Below, piece by piece: positions 26,569 through 40,017 of a DNA stretch of 63,767 nucleotides (position 1 is its first letter; each line of letters begins with the position of its first letter). The stretch spans positions 1 to 63,767 of the forward strand of contig NZ_JACBGI020000011.1 in NCBI RefSeq assembly GCF_013391765.2, read 5' to 3'. The stretch comes from Thiomicrorhabdus heinhorstiae. GTDB taxonomy: Bacteria; Pseudomonadota; Gammaproteobacteria; Thiomicrospirales; Thiomicrospiraceae. The notes below the pieces were generated by a model. It saw only the letters and a program-made list of their open reading frames with translations, was not told the DNA's origin and did no database searches. Position numbers and translations under genes: made by a program.

Positions 26569-27279
26569 ATGCCCTACCCAATTCGAGAAACCATTGACGA
26601 ATCCAGTCCCGGCAACCGGACAATCGGAAAAATTTATCGTGTTGCCTTTATTATGTCTCTCATCGCAGGCTATATTAACAGCGCTATGCTCATTGAATTC
26701 GGCATCCCCGTCAGCCAGATGTCGGGAGTCGCATCGCACCTCAGCGATCATTTTCTGAACCAGCAAAATGAACTGCTATTACAAACCTCGATGATTCTGA
26801 TGGGGTTTATTTTCGGTGCTTTTTTATCCGGGCTGTTAATCGGCATAATCCCTTACAAACAAACGCCCAATTACGGTCATGCCCTGCTTTTAAACGGCCT
26901 GTTGCTGATTCTCGCCGCCTGGGCGAGCTGGCAGGCATCTTCTCTGGCTCTTCTGACGACGGCAATCGCCTGCGGTTTACAGAACGCTTTAGTCGCCAGC
27001 TATCGGGGATTGCAACTACGAACCACCCATATGACCGGTAATGCGACCGACATCGGTGTGCATCTTGCACTGTGCATAAAATATCGACGCAAATGGAATT
27101 GGCGCAGCAATCTGCTGATTATCTTATTGCTAAGTTATGTATTGGGAGGCATTTTAGGCATTCTCGGTTATCGGCAGTTTCCGGCTGAAAGCTTGCTGAT
27201 CCCCGCCGTTATCATGCTGATTCTTGGTAGTGTTTACCTGCGTAATTACTATCGCTCACCAAAAAACAACCGCCAATAA
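26569..27279 (+). CDS. DUF1275 (YoaK) family membrane protein
   Basis: About 236 aa from ATG at 26569. The frame is open from 26536, but only via a TTG codon. AGAGGAG is 16 bases before the ATG, a rather long distance, so the start is not certain. Six hydrophobic segments and the DUF1275 pattern (AGYINSAMLIEFG, SQMSGVASHLSDH, ACGLQNALVASYRGLQLRTTHMTGNATDIG) are clear. Members are inner-membrane proteins with unproven transport or chaperone roles. It stands alone. Confidence 0.82.
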   Translation: MPYPIRETIDESSPGNRTIGKIYRVAFIMSLIAGYINSAMLIEFGIPVSQMSGVASHLSDHFLNQQNELLLQTSMILMGFIFGAFLSGLLIGIIPYKQTPNYGHALLLNGLLLILAAWASWQASSLALLTTAIACGLQNALVASYRGLQLRTTHMTGNATDIGVHLALCIKYRRKWNWRSNLLIILLLSYVLGGILGILGYRQFPAESLLIPAVIMLILGSVYLRNYYRSPKNNRQ

Positions 27280-27306
27280 AAAGAAAAGCCCGCACTACGG
27301 CGGGCT
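27276..27306 (-). terminator. Intrinsic terminator of the 199-aa gene
   Basis: AGCCCGC (27287-27293) and GCGGGCT (27300-27306) form a 7-bp stem with a 6-base loop. On the minus strand it is followed by TTTCTTTTTATT. It lies 21 bp after the stop of the minus-strand gene and also sits 7 bp after the stop of the convergent DUF1275 gene. Confidence 0.8.
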
Positions 27307-27327
27307 CAGGGACACGAAGCAGAAGCA

Positions 27328-27927
27328 TTAAGCCGCATGTTCTTTTTGTGTCTCTTCTTGAACATCTTGAGTTTCTTGGGTTTCGGTTTTTGGTTGATCC
27401 AAAGCGCCCAGACGCGCGGTTTCGAACTCGCCCGTTTCCGTATTCAAACGATAGATATTGAAGTTGGTATCAATATCAAATCCTTCCATACGTGCAGCAT
27501 AGTTGGTCGAAATACTGCCTTCAGGAGAGTGTACACGGTGGAAAACATGCGGATCCCAGCCTAAAATTGCTGAACCTTCATAGATTTTCTTACCGTCGTG
27601 GTAAATCGCATCGGCCGTCACTTCGAATTTCTCGACACGACCATGTTTGTGTGAATAAAGTTCAACCAGACGCTTGCCTTGATGAACGACCAATTTATCT
27701 TCCTGATCGGTATGCATATACCAATACCATGTATCGTCGCCGTCAATCAAAGGGCTCTTGCCGCCCGGACCATGTAAGACCAAGTCAACACCGGCAAGGC
27801 TGTCGACAACGCCTTCAACACTAAAAAAACTGACATTCGGCGTCTTGCGAAGAGGCTTCAAAGGGATGATGAAACAGAGGTTAGGAATATATACGCTACG
27901 CTGACCAAGCGGAAAAGACGATTTCAT
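27328..27927 (-). CDS. Uncharacterised, possibly cupin-like protein
   Basis: 199 aa, no signal peptide. The middle is beta-rich, with DGDDTWYWYMHTDQEDKLVVHQGKRLVELY and GWDPHVFHRVHSPEGSIS. The pattern of His and acidic residues in short strands resembles a cupin barrel, but this is only an impression. The C-terminal 25 residues are a Thr/Glu/Gln-rich low-complexity tail (KTETQETQDVQEETQKEHAA). Downstream is a good terminator, so it is a single-gene or last-gene unit, with 228 bp between it and yeaD upstream. I do not recognise the family. Confidence 0.6.
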   Translation of the reverse strand: MKSSFPLGQRSVYIPNLCFIIPLKPLRKTPNVSFFSVEGVVDSLAGVDLVLHGPGGKSPLIDGDDTWYWYMHTDQEDKLVVHQGKRLVELYSHKHGRVEKFEVTADAIYHDGKKIYEGSAILGWDPHVFHRVHSPEGSISTNYAARMEGFDIDTNFNIYRLNTETGEFETARLGALDQPKTETQETQDVQEETQKEHAA

Positions 27928-28155
27928 TTTAGTTACCCGAAAAATTAAGATGGAAAAAGCGGTTTCGAGGTTTTAAATTAAATCAGTCGAACTTAAAAAA
28001 CAACCGTGAAATCAAGGTTTTTTGTGAAAAAATGCGTTGAAACAAAAAGCTTGAAAAATAAGCATTTTTTTCTGGAATTTATCTTCGATTAGCGTTAAAT
28101 TTAGGGTAATTTCAGAGATGGAAATTCTATCTGAAAACGGTTTCGACAACTTCAA

Positions 28156-29073
28156 TCAGTTTTCACGTGAAACAATCAAACTGCTTCGGTGTGTTTCGCC
28201 GCTTTCGATGACCACGCGGTCACCCCAAACATTGCCCGTTTCCACACAGATAAAGTCGGTCCAGTCGGCATTATCGATATCGGCAAAGCCTTTAACAATT
28301 TCCGATCCTGGATTCCATACCACACAAGACTGGGCATGTACGGTTTCCAGAAGCAATTTCGGCCCATCCGGCAAAGACTTGATTGAAATATCCCCGGCAA
28401 CATTCAGATAGACATTATCGATCGATTCGGGCGGCAACAGCTTACCTTGTTGAATACTTCGACTATTGTTATCGAGCGTGTCGATACAAACCCCACCCTG
28501 AAGACCGTCGACTTCAATTCGACGACTATCCTCAACGGCGAAATAAGTGTGCAGAGCCTCGGTGATCGACAAGGCGTACTCGTTTAAATTTGTTGTACTC
28601 AACGTCAGGCTCAAGGTCGGACCGATCACGACCTTTAGTTGCAAACGGAAACTATGTGGCCAGACAGCACGGGTATCGGCATTCGACTCCAGACCGAAAC
28701 GAATTTCTACCGCGCCATTACCGAGTTGCTTGATCGATTCGGTCTTCCACCAGGTTTTACGCACAAAACCATGATTCGGCGGCTGCTCAACATCCACCTC
28801 GGAGTGAAAATCTTCCTTATAACCGCCAAACCATGGCCAGCAAATTGGAATTCCACCGCGAATGGCCGCTTTGCCGTCATATACCGCCTGCGGACTGACC
28901 CACAACACATCCTTGTCAAATTCTCCGTCGGCCGTTTTAGGACAATAACTTAGAACCGATGCGCCAAAAGGCGTCAATAGCGCTTTAGCAAACGCATTCT
29001 CGACTTCAATCAACGTCAAGTCTCCGCGCTTTACGAAGCGAACACCTTCAACTTTGAAGTTATCGATTGTCAT
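28156..29073 (-). CDS. yeaD: D-hexose-6-phosphate mutarotase YeaD
   Basis: 305 aa. Aldose-1-epimerase-like enzymes of this type interconvert anomers of hexose 6-phosphates. Landmarks are AAIRGGIPICWPWFGGY, PNHGFVRKTWW (with catalytic His), TEALHTYFAVED (second His) and CVVWNPGSEIVKGFADI with the conserved acidic residue near the C terminus. It lies 36 bp after aroB on the same strand. The last codons overlap the parS-like sequence at 28159-28174. Confidence 0.92.
   Translation of the reverse strand: MTIDNFKVEGVRFVKRGDLTLIEVENAFAKALLTPFGASVLSYCPKTADGEFDKDVLWVSPQAVYDGKAAIRGGIPICWPWFGGYKEDFHSEVDVEQPPNHGFVRKTWWKTESIKQLGNGAVEIRFGLESNADTRAVWPHSFRLQLKVVIGPTLSLTLSTTNLNEYALSITEALHTYFAVEDSRRIEVDGLQGGVCIDTLDNNSRSIQQGKLLPPESIDNVYLNVAGDISIKSLPDGPKLLLETVHAQSCVVWNPGSEIVKGFADIDNADWTDFICVETGNVWGDRVVIESGETHRSSLIVSREN
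28159..28174. other. parS-like site 1
   Basis: GTTTTCACGTGAAACA matches the ParB-binding parS consensus TGTTTCACGTGAAACA at 14 of 16 positions and contains the TTTCACGTGAAA core. The 15-mer TTTTCACGTGAAACA is repeated exactly at 53131-53145. It lies at the 3' end of yeaD. Confidence 0.6.
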
Positions 29074-29109
29074 ATGTCCTCTCCTTTTCGCTGCAGAACT
29101 CGAGAAAGA

Positions 29110-30195
29110 CTACGGACGCCACTCCGTCAAGGTGCGTTCCAGTAGTTCCCGTGGGTAATCGCCGGTCACATAAGCTTCACCGATCGTTTTTAGCAGAACC
29201 AGACGGATTTTGCCGGCCTGAACTTTTTTATCTCCGGCCATCAGATCCAGATACTTATCGTTATCCATTTCTTCAACCGAAGGCGGCAATACCGGCAATT
29301 TGGCGCGTTCGAACAAAGCGGCAATTCGCTGCTGATCCTCTTCGCTCAAATTACCGAGCAGCTTCGACATATATACCGCCTGCATGCTTCCGGCACTGAC
29401 GCCTTCACCATGCAACCAGTTTCCGTAGCCCATTCCGGCTTCAATCGCATGTCCGAAGGTATGCCCCAGATTGAAGAGTGCCCGCAAACCGGCTTCCTTC
29501 TCGTCTTTGGCGACAATGTCGGCTTTATTCTGACACGAACGCTCGATTGCTTCCGACAAAACCTGAGGATCGCGTTGCAGCAAACCTTCGATATGCTCTT
29601 CCAACCATTCGAAAAACGGCAGATCAACAATCAGACCGTACTTAATCACTTCCGCCAGACCGGCGGAAAGCTCACGGTCCTCTAAAGTGTTTAAGGTATC
29701 GGTATCGATCAAAACACATTGTGGCTGATGGAAAGCGCCGATCATGTTTTTACCGCGCGGATGGTTGACGCCGGTTTTTCCACCGACCGAAGAATCCACT
29801 TGCGCCAGCAGGGTCGTCGGAACCTGAATGAAATTCACTCCACGCTGAAAAGCCGCCGCCGCAAAACCGGTCATATCACCGATAACACCACCGCCGAGCG
29901 CAACCAGAGTACAGCCGCGGTCAAATTTTTGATCGATTAATTCGTCAAACACCAGATTCAGGGTATCCAGATTTTTGTACTGCTCTCCGTCCGGCAAGAT
30001 AACCGAATGAACATCAAACCCGGCAAAAGCCGCTTCACACTGCTGTAAATAGAGAGGGGCGACCGTGGTATTGGTAACGATCAAGACCTGCCGGCCTTTG
30101 ACATAAGGCTTTAACAGTTCCGGTCGGGACAAAAGCCCCTGACCGATAAAGATAGGATAGCTGCGATCCCCTAATTCCACATGTAATGTTTTCAC
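29110..30195 (-). CDS. aroB: 3-dehydroquinate synthase AroB
   Basis: 361 aa. Second step of the shikimate pathway, converting DAHP to 3-dehydroquinate with NAD and Zn. Landmarks are [33 protein letters not shown] (NAD binding), [36 protein letters not shown] (Glu ligand), [12 protein letters not shown] (His ligand) and [10 protein letters not shown] (His ligand). It follows aroK by 18 bp, the usual aroKB pair. Confidence 0.98.
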   Translation of the reverse strand: MKTLHVELGDRSYPIFIGQGLLSRPELLKPYVKGRQVLIVTNTTVAPLYLQQCEAAFAGFDVHSVILPDGEQYKNLDTLNLVFDELIDQKFDRGCTLVALGGGVIGDMTGFAAAAFQRGVNFIQVPTTLLAQVDSSVGGKTGVNHPRGKNMIGAFHQPQCVLIDTDTLNTLEDRELSAGLAEVIKYGLIVDLPFFEWLEEHIEGLLQRDPQVLSEAIERSCQNKADIVAKDEKEAGLRALFNLGHTFGHAIEAGMGYGNWLHGEGVSAGSMQAVYMSKLLGNLSEEDQQRIAALFERAKLPVLPPSVEEMDNDKYLDLMAGDKKVQAGKIRLVLLKTIGEAYVTGDYPRELLERTLTEWRP

Positions 30196-30213
30196 AACCC
30201 AAAACTCTCTCAG

Positions 30214-30738
30214 TTAAACGATGTTTTCCCGCTCGAGGCGGTCAATTATTTTTTTTACGACTCTATGCACCGGCACTTGCTGCGTTTCGATGACCAAATC
30301 CGCCAGAGACAGATACCACGGCTCGCGACGTTCCATCAACTCGCTTAGAACTTTTTGCGGATCCTCGGTTTGCAATAACGGCCGGTTACGGTCGTGCTTG
30401 GTTCTTTGAATCAAGGCATCGACAGACGACTTCAGATAAACGACAAACCCCCGAGTGCCCAGATGCTGACGATTCAGCTCACGCTCGACCACTCCGCCTC
30501 CTGTTGCCAGCACGGTGCATTTTCGCTCCGTCAATTCGTCGATCACGGCCTCTTCCCGGTCGCGAAAACCGCTTTCACCTTCAATGTCGAAAATCATCGG
30601 AATAGTTGCGCCGGTGCGCTCTTCTATGACGTGGTCGCTATCGACAAATTGATAGCGTAATCGCTCGGCTAAAGCCTTGCCGACCGTAGACTTGCCGGCA
30701 CCCATGGGACCTATTAAAAATATACTTTCTTTATGCAT
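30214..30738 (-). CDS. aroK: Shikimate kinase AroK
   Basis: 174 aa, usual length. Phosphorylates shikimate at O3 with ATP. Walker A is [11 protein letters not shown] (residues about 10-20). [15 protein letters not shown] supplies substrate Asp and Arg, [10 protein letters not shown] the shikimate-binding region, and LATGGGVV the Gly-rich loop. It starts 265 bp from the divergent gmk gene and leads the aroK-aroB-yeaD transcript. Confidence 0.98.
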   Translation of the reverse strand: MHKESIFLIGPMGAGKSTVGKALAERLRYQFVDSDHVIEERTGATIPMIFDIEGESGFRDREEAVIDELTERKCTVLATGGGVVERELNRQHLGTRGFVVYLKSSVDALIQRTKHDRNRPLLQTEDPQKVLSELMERREPWYLSLADLVIETQQVPVHRVVKKIIDRLERENIV

Positions 30739-30880
30739 AAGAGCATTCTAATGGATTTATCTATTTTGTCACCTTTTAAGATACATTTAGCCGGGCAAGA
30801 AACCATCCGAAACCCCATGCTCGCCGTCGCTTTTTATCTTCAAAGGTCAAACAAAAACATCGCCTCTAAATCGGCTTTAG

Positions 30881-31630
<750 letters not shown>

Positions 31631-31668
31631 TCTCCGGCACCGTAAGTTTTACAAAAGAAAAGAATTAG

Positions 31669-32868
<1,200 letters not shown>

Positions 32869-32891
32869 ATAGCTAATAGTGCTGCGGCTAA

Positions 32892-34010
<1,119 letters not shown>

Positions 34011-34016
34011 ATTTTA

Positions 34017-34115
34017 AGCCTTGTTTTTTGGTTTTGGCGTTGTTGTTGATTCAGTCATTGGGTAAAACCCAACTCCTTCACCAACGCCTAGCCAAACCTC
34101 AAAAAAACAACGGCT
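34017..34115. repeat. Large imperfect inverted repeat between kdnB and kdsB
   Basis: The left arm (AGCCTTGTTTTTTG and following TTTTGGCGTTG, 34017-34041) can pair with the right arm (CCAACGCC, GCCAAAC, CAAAAAAACAACGGCT, 34080-34115) with a few bulges, spanning about 100 nt. At its centre is a small hairpin TTGGGT-AAA-ACCCAA (34058-34072). It starts just after the kdnB stop. It could be a processing or attenuation structure in the mRNA, or a small mobile repeat remnant. No other copy is seen in the window. Confidence 0.55.
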
Positions 34116-34166
34116 AACAATACGTTCTTGATCCCTATACAATTATTTAAAGCCCAAGATATCATT

Positions 34167-34913
34167 ATGAATACCTATGTTTTTATCCCTGCCCGTTATG
34201 GTTCTTCGCGTTTGCCGGGCAAGCCTTTGAAACTGATTGACGGTAAACCGATGGTGCAGCATGTGTATGAGCGTATCGCTAAAGCTCAGGGATTGGCAGG
34301 AGTTTATGTCGCGACCGACGATGAGCGCATCCGTGAAGTAGTAGAAGGCTTCGGCGGTCAGGTTGTCATGACTCCGGCGGAAGCTGCATCCGGCACCGAT
34401 CGTATTGCCGCAGCGGCGAATGCCTTGGGATTACAGGAAGATGATCTGATCGTCAACGTTCAGGGAGATCAGCCGCTGGTTCACCATGAATCGATCGAAG
34501 ACGTCATAGCACCATTTCTTGCCGACGACTACGACGGCTCATTCGAAATGAGCACCTTGTCTTTTAAAATCGTCAATGAAGCGGAAATCACCAATCCGAA
34601 AGACGTCAAACTGGTGACCGACGTCAATGGTTTCGCACTGTATTTCTCGAGAGCGACCATTCCTCACGGCCGGGATTACTGGGATCACGACAGCTTCAAG
34701 CACCTTGGCGTTTATGCCTATACCAAGCGCTTCGTCGATACCTTTAATGCCCTGCCGATGGGGCGACTTGAAGACATCGAAAAACTTGAACAGCTGCGAG
34801 CACTGGAATACGGTCATAAAATCATGGTTGTGGAAAGCAAATGGGACTCGCCGGAAGTCGATCTGCCTGGCGATATCGCAATCATGGAAGCCCTTCTGCA
34901 AGCGGGGCATTAG
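34167..34913 (+). CDS. kdsB: Kdo/Kdo8N cytidylyltransferase KdsB
   Basis: 248 aa from ATG at 34167 ([21 protein letters not shown]), the standard N terminus. The upstream ATG at 34128 would add 13 unusual residues. Activates the octulosonate with CTP to CMP-sugar. Visible motifs are [23 protein letters not shown], and [14 protein letters not shown]. In Shewanella the KdsB next to KdnAB prefers the 8-amino sugar. Its stop is 7 bases before the waaA start. Confidence 0.93.
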   Translation: MNTYVFIPARYGSSRLPGKPLKLIDGKPMVQHVYERIAKAQGLAGVYVATDDERIREVVEGFGGQVVMTPAEAASGTDRIAAAANALGLQEDDLIVNVQGDQPLVHHESIEDVIAPFLADDYDGSFEMSTLSFKIVNEAEITNPKDVKLVTDVNGFALYFSRATIPHGRDYWDHDSFKHLGVYAYTKRFVDTFNALPMGRLEDIEKLEQLRALEYGHKIMVVESKWDSPEVDLPGDIAIMEALLQAGH

Positions 34914-34920
34914 GACCTGA

Positions 34921-36189
34921 ATGTTCTATAACCTGATACTCTATCTATTAGCGCCGTTGATCCTGTTGGTTTTTCGCAACCAGATGCGCAAACAGCCGCG
35001 GGAAATGCGCTTTTTCAAACAGCGTTGCGGTTACGCTTATCCCGAACCTTTGAGCAGTGAACAACCGAACGATGATCACATCTGGATTCACTGCGCTTCA
35101 GTCGGCGAGCTTAAAGCCGCCGAAGGGCTGATGCAGGCGCTATTGGAAGATCGGCCGCAACTGCGTTTTATTCTTACCACCAATACTCGCAACGGCTATC
35201 AGTTCTTCCAGCAAACTCTGGAGAAAGACGAAGCGGTCAATCATGCTTTGCAGCACTGTTACTGCCCGTTCGACTGGCCGGGCGCCGTCAATCGCTTTGT
35301 CACACACTTCAAGCCGCGCGAATTGTGGATTATGGAAACCGAGATATGGCCGAACCTCTACTCGGTCTGTAGCCGGAACTCGATCCCGATCCGTATTCTC
35401 AACGGACGCCTGTCGGCAAAAACGCTTAAAGCCCCTTTCTGGTTGAAACGCCTTTATCAGCACAGCCTAAGCCAGGTAACCCAGGTTCTTGCCCGCTCGG
35501 CAGAAGAAGCCGAGCATTTTATTCAACTCGGCGCACCGCAAGACAAGGTTCTTGCCTTAGGCAATATCAAATACGGCCGTCCGCAACAGATCAAACATTT
35601 CGAAAAACCGTTACCGCGGCCTTATGTGCTGGTCGCCTCGACGCATGAAGACGAAGAGCGTCGCATAAGCGAAATCTGGCTACAGCTGCAGCGCCCCGAA
35701 CTGCTGGTAATTGTACCCCGCCATCCGAAACGTAGCGCCGCCATTCAGGAACAACTGCAGGCCCTCGGCGTCAAGTTTGCCGTTGCCAGCCAACAACAAC
35801 CACTGACCGCCGATACACAAATTTGGCTCGACGACCGGTTCGGCTACCTTCTGGCGCTGTTCGAACACGCCGAGGCTGTAGTGATGGGCGGCAGCTTCGT
35901 ACCCAAGGGCGGGCATAATATTCTGGAACCGGCAGCCTACGGCAAGGCGATGATTACCGGACCGGATATGTCGGATTTTGAGGAAGAAACCGCTCTTTTA
36001 AAAGACAATAACGGCCTCATTCAATGCGATTACCCGCAACTTAGCGAAAACCTGAAAAATCTTTTGCAGAACCCGCAACTGAAATTGGAGCTTGAATATG
36101 GCGCCAATCGCGCTATGCTAAGTCAGACGCACACCTTTGAAAGCTATATACAGATTCTTGAAGAACACGCGCTAACAAAAAAATACTAA
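34921..36189 (+). CDS. waaA: Kdo (or Kdo8N) transferase WaaA
   Basis: 422 aa, usual size (E. coli 425). Inner-membrane anchored glycosyltransferase with one N-terminal hydrophobic segment (MFYNLILYLLAPLILLVF). Adds the octulosonate residues to lipid IVA. Motifs are WIHCASVGELKAAEGLMQAL, METEIWPNL, LVASTHEDEERRI, VVMGGSFVPKGGHNILEPA. Given kdnA-kdnB-kdsB directly upstream, the donor in this organism is probably CMP-Kdo8N. This is inference. Confidence 0.95.
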   Translation: MFYNLILYLLAPLILLVFRNQMRKQPREMRFFKQRCGYAYPEPLSSEQPNDDHIWIHCASVGELKAAEGLMQALLEDRPQLRFILTTNTRNGYQFFQQTLEKDEAVNHALQHCYCPFDWPGAVNRFVTHFKPRELWIMETEIWPNLYSVCSRNSIPIRILNGRLSAKTLKAPFWLKRLYQHSLSQVTQVLARSAEEAEHFIQLGAPQDKVLALGNIKYGRPQQIKHFEKPLPRPYVLVASTHEDEERRISEIWLQLQRPELLVIVPRHPKRSAAIQEQLQALGVKFAVASQQQPLTADTQIWLDDRFGYLLALFEHAEAVVMGGSFVPKGGHNILEPAAYGKAMITGPDMSDFEEETALLKDNNGLIQCDYPQLSENLKNLLQNPQLKLELEYGANRAMLSQTHTFESYIQILEEHALTKKY

Positions 36190-36273
36190 GACTCAGCGAC
36201 TTTAAGCATTTATTTTTAAGGGCATTTTTCGTAAAATACTCGTTTACTCTAAAATTTATGGGACATAAAACAC

Positions 36274-36498
36274 ATGGCTCGCGTAACTGTTGAAGATTGC
36301 TTAACTCAAGTAGAAAACCGATTCGAACTGGTCATTTTGAGCGCTAAACGCGCCCGCCAATTGGCAAACGGTGCTGAACCGACCCTGGACTGGGACAAGG
36401 ACAAACCGACCGTTATGGCTCTGCGAGAATTAGCGGAAAACACCATCGACGGCAAAGTCGTAATGGAAGATCCAGACACTCCTCCGTTTTTTAGCTAA
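36274..36498 (+). CDS. rpoZ: RNA polymerase omega subunit RpoZ
   Basis: 74 aa, somewhat shorter than the E. coli protein (91). Omega helps assemble RNA polymerase and is one site of ppGpp action. [34 protein letters not shown] is the conserved N-terminal half. It is followed 21 bp later by spoT, which is the normal arrangement. Confidence 0.96.
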   Translation: MARVTVEDCLTQVENRFELVILSAKRARQLANGAEPTLDWDKDKPTVMALRELAENTIDGKVVMEDPDTPPFFS

Positions 36499-36519
36499 GC
36501 CGGAGACCTTCTCGACTGT

Positions 36520-38658
36520 ATGCCGACCCCGAACTCTATCGACGGACTCCTTCATAAAGCCTCTCTCTATCTCAGCTCTGAGAAAGTTGACAGCATCAAA
36601 GCCGCCTTTGAGTTCGGCGCTCTTGCTCATAAAGGCCAAAAGCGTAAAGCCGGCGGCGACTATATCTGGCACCCGGTTGCGGTTGCCGAAATCCTTGCCG
36701 AAATCCAACTCGACAAAGAGAGCCTGATTGCCGCTCTTCTGCACGATGTCGTTGAAGACACCCCCTTTAGTAAAAACGATATTATCGAACGCTTCGGCGA
36801 AAGCGTTGCCGAAATCGTTGATGGCGTCACCAAACTGGGTAAACTGGAATTCGACGACCCGCAAGTCGCCCAGGCGGAAAGTTTTCGCAAAATGGTTCTG
36901 GCGATGTCGCGTGACATCCGTGTCATTCTGATCAAACTTGCCGACCGCTTGCACAATATGCGCACTCTCGGCGTCATGCGCCCGGATAAACAGCGCCGTA
37001 TCGCCCGCGAAACACTAGATATCTACGCACCGATCGCCGGCCGCCTCGGGATCAACTCCATGCGAATCGAGCTAGAAGATCTCGGCTTCAAAGCGATGTA
37101 TCCATACCGCTTCGCAGTGTTGGAAAATGCGGTTCGAGAAGCGCGCGGCAACCGCAACGAAATTATCGAACAGATCACGGAAACCATTCAAAACCGTCTC
37201 AATCAGGAAAACATCACCGGCAAAGTCATCGGCCGCGAAAAACACCTGTTCAGCCTGTATAAAAAAATGCGCACCAAGCAGCAGAAATTCAAGGAAATTC
37301 TTGATATCTTTGCCGTGCGCATTCTGGTCGAAACCGCAGACGAATGCTACCGTACTCTGGGCGCGGTCCACTCCCTGTATAAACCGCTTCCGAAACGTTT
37401 TAAAGACTATATTGCCATTCCGAAGTCCAACGGATACCAGTCATTACACACCACTTTGCGCGGACCTCACGGCGTCCATCTGGAAGTTCAGATTCGGACC
37501 GAAGCGATGCATGAAGTATCCGAGCACGGTATCGCCGCGCACTGGCAATATAAGAGCGACAACGAAAACGAAGTCTCTCCGTCGCAAGTCGATCTGCGCG
37601 CGCAGGAATGGGTCAAAAACCTGCTGGAAATTCAGCAAAGCGCCGGTAATTCTCTGGACTTCCTGGAAAACGTCAAAATTGATCTTTTCCCGGACATTAT
37701 TTACGTTTTCACGCCGAAAGGCGACATTATCACCCTGCCGAAAGGCGCCACACCGGTCGACTTCGCCTACGCTGTTCATACTAATATTGGGCACGCGACC
37801 GTCGGTTGTCGTATCGATAAGAAACTGGTTCCATTGCGCACACCTCTAGGCAGTGGTGAAACCATCGAAATCCTCAAAGGCAAAGTCCCGCTGCCTAACC
37901 CGGCATGGTTGAACTTCGTCAAAACCGCCAAGGCACGCACGCAAATCCGCCACTTCATGAAGAATCAGCAGAGCGACGATGCCATCAAACTGGGCTCACG
38001 CATGCTGACCAAAGCTTTGCGAAAATTCAATATGGCTTACGACGGCCTGACCGAAGAAATCCGTCTCGATCTGATCCGCATCTTCAAGCTCGAAGAATGG
38101 ACGCAGTTGCTGGAAGAACTCGGTAACGGCAAGCGTATGGCTCCGCTGGTTGCCAAACAGATTCACGACGTGGTTCTCGGCAGCGAAGATCAGGTAAACG
38201 TGGAACCGAGCAATCAGGATATTCCGCTACCGATCTCCGGAACCGAAGGGATGGCGGTGCATTTCGCCAACTGCTGCCACCCGATTCCGGGCGACGAAAT
38301 CGTCGGCTTTATCAGTACCGAGAAAGGCCTGGTTATTCACCGCGACAATTGCAGTAACGTCAAGAATATCAAAAACCAGCCGGAAAAATGTCTGGAAGTT
38401 CACTGGGCCGACGATGTCGAAGGCACCTTCCTGGCGGAAATTCAGCTGGAGGTGAAAAACCAGCGCGGCAGTCTGGCAACGATCGCCAATGAGATCGCCA
38501 AGACCCAGACAGACATCGAACGGGTTCGCTCGGAGGACAAAGACGAGAGTTACAGCTTAATGAACTTCGTCATTAATGTGACCGACCGCATTCATCTGGC
38601 CCGAGTAATGCGCGAACTGAAACGCAACCCGATCGTCGACAAGATTCAACGTTTATAA
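36520..38658 (+). CDS. spoT: Bifunctional (p)ppGpp synthetase/hydrolase SpoT
   Basis: 712 aa. Makes and degrades the alarmone (p)ppGpp. The N-terminal HD hydrolase domain has [17 protein letters not shown] and [11 protein letters not shown] (His-Asp). Synthetase motifs are [19 protein letters not shown] and the RIL and [11 protein letters not shown] regions. TGS (about 395-455) includes [25 protein letters not shown], and a C-terminal ACT domain ([20 protein letters not shown]) follows. Starts 21 bp after rpoZ. No relA is in the window. Confidence 0.97.
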   Translation: MPTPNSIDGLLHKASLYLSSEKVDSIKAAFEFGALAHKGQKRKAGGDYIWHPVAVAEILAEIQLDKESLIAALLHDVVEDTPFSKNDIIERFGESVAEIVDGVTKLGKLEFDDPQVAQAESFRKMVLAMSRDIRVILIKLADRLHNMRTLGVMRPDKQRRIARETLDIYAPIAGRLGINSMRIELEDLGFKAMYPYRFAVLENAVREARGNRNEIIEQITETIQNRLNQENITGKVIGREKHLFSLYKKMRTKQQKFKEILDIFAVRILVETADECYRTLGAVHSLYKPLPKRFKDYIAIPKSNGYQSLHTTLRGPHGVHLEVQIRTEAMHEVSEHGIAAHWQYKSDNENEVSPSQVDLRAQEWVKNLLEIQQSAGNSLDFLENVKIDLFPDIIYVFTPKGDIITLPKGATPVDFAYAVHTNIGHATVGCRIDKKLVPLRTPLGSGETIEILKGKVPLPNPAWLNFVKTAKARTQIRHFMKNQQSDDAIKLGSRMLTKALRKFNMAYDGLTEEIRLDLIRIFKLEEWTQLLEELGNGKRMAPLVAKQIHDVVLGSEDQVNVEPSNQDIPLPISGTEGMAVHFANCCHPIPGDEIVGFISTEKGLVIHRDNCSNVKNIKNQPEKCLEVHWADDVEGTFLAEIQLEVKNQRGSLATIANEIAKTQTDIERVRSEDKDESYSLMNFVINVTDRIHLARVMRELKRNPIVDKIQRL

Positions 38659-38725
38659 AGCGCCGTATTCTCGATTGAGAAACGGCATTCGCTTTAGTTT
38701 AATGATTTACAACAAGGACACTGTT

Positions 38726-39112
38726 ATGCGCGAAGTCATTTCTACGGATCAAGCTCCACAAGCCATCGGCACCTATTCTCAAGCAATCCGCACCGGCAAT
38801 ACCGTTTACCTGTCGGGACAAATCGGTTTGGTACCGGAAACCATGGAATTAAAAGAAGGCGAAATCGATGCTCGCATTCACCAGGTGTTTCAAAACCTGT
38901 CTGCCGTCTGCCAGGCAGCCGGTGGAACTCTGCAAGATATTGCTAAATTGAATATTTTTCTGACCGATATGAGCCATTTCGCGACCGTTAACGAAATTAT
39001 GGCGCAGTATTTCCAACAGCCTTATCCTGCGCGAGCCGCCGTCGCGGTCAAGCAATTGCCGAAAAACACCGATGTCGAGATGGATGGCGTAATGGTGTTA
39101 TCCAGCTACTAA
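38726..39112 (+). CDS. ridA: RidA family enamine/imine deaminase
   Basis: 128 aa from ATG at 38726 (MREVIST), preceded by AAGGA. The upstream frame is not used. It hydrolyses reactive 2-aminoacrylate and related imines made by PLP enzymes. The sequence pattern is [25 protein letters not shown], with the key Arg in [13 protein letters not shown]. It lies 67 bp after spoT, and its stop overlaps that of the convergent HAD gene by four bases. Confidence 0.95.
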   Translation: MREVISTDQAPQAIGTYSQAIRTGNTVYLSGQIGLVPETMELKEGEIDARIHQVFQNLSAVCQAAGGTLQDIAKLNIFLTDMSHFATVNEIMAQYFQQPYPARAAVAVKQLPKNTDVEMDGVMVLSSY

Positions 39113-39909
39113 GCCGGATTTAAAAGATGGCGCTGCAGATAATCGGCAACGCCGTCATCCGCATTGCTTTTCGCAATCGCGGCCTGAGGCAAACGCGCCT
39201 TGACCGCCTCGGCGGCATTCGCCATCAGCACCGGATGGCCGACCAGTTCAAGCATTTCTATATCGTTCATACCGTCACCGAAAGCCATTACCTCTTGCGC
39301 TAGAATTCCTCGGGTATCCAATTTACTCTGCAACGCCTTGCCTTTCGACACACCTTTATTCATCACCTCCAGATACTCTCCGGTCGTGAAGGTAATCGTC
39401 AAATGGTCGCCCAAAGACTGTTGAAGACTGGCTTCAATCGGCACCAGAACGTCATGCCGGGCATTAAAGTAAAATTTATCGATATGCTCGTGCTGAAGGT
39501 CGGCAAAATCGACCAGTTGATACTCAAAACCGGAAGCGTGATGGATTGCCAGTAGCGGCTCGTTCTCTTCTTCAACCAGCCAGACATCGCCTTGATAGAT
39601 ATTGCGATGAATGTCGTAACCGGAAGTTAAATCAAGAATTTCGCCGACCAGTTCGTCGGGAATGTGATTTTCATACAGCAGGTTACCATGGTGATCGTGA
39701 ACCCGGGCACCATTCGAAGTGATGAAGCTCACCGGCAAGTCCAGTTGCCGGGCGAGCATATAGACGTCTTGAAAGTGACGACCGGTGGCGATCATCAATT
39801 GAATGTCACGACGATGCAAAGCCCGTAACGCCTGCAAAGTCGCTTCACTGACCACATGTTCCGGGTTCAGCAAAGTGCCGTCTAAATCGATTACCACCAG
39901 TTTGATCAT
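39109..39909 (-). CDS. Cof-type HAD phosphatase
   Basis: 266 aa. HAD-IIB subfamily. Motif I is [11 protein letters not shown] (nucleophile Asp), motif II SNGA, Lys in KGKALQSKL region (motif III), and motif [12 protein letters not shown]. Such proteins dephosphorylate sugar phosphates, flavin precursors or other small phosphates. The exact substrate cannot be told from sequence. It is convergent with ridA and overlaps it by four bases. Confidence 0.92.
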   Translation of the reverse strand: MIKLVVIDLDGTLLNPEHVVSEATLQALRALHRRDIQLMIATGRHFQDVYMLARQLDLPVSFITSNGARVHDHHGNLLYENHIPDELVGEILDLTSGYDIHRNIYQGDVWLVEEENEPLLAIHHASGFEYQLVDFADLQHEHIDKFYFNARHDVLVPIEASLQQSLGDHLTITFTTGEYLEVMNKGVSKGKALQSKLDTRGILAQEVMAFGDGMNDIEMLELVGHPVLMANAAEAVKARLPQAAIAKSNADDGVADYLQRHLLNPA

Positions 39910-40017
39910 AGATTCCGCCTTTATAAAGATAGCGCAACCTTACCAGAAAACATGCCACCCACAAATTTAAAATTTGTGACACCTATAGACGATAATCGAT
40001 TTGACGGCCAGCCTTCC

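Noticed and set aside
34011-34140. Possible integron attC site, because TAACAATACGTTC resembles the start of known attC sites
   Set aside because: No partner core site with GTTRRRY at the expected distance, no integrase gene and no cassette structure. A hairpin explains the region better.
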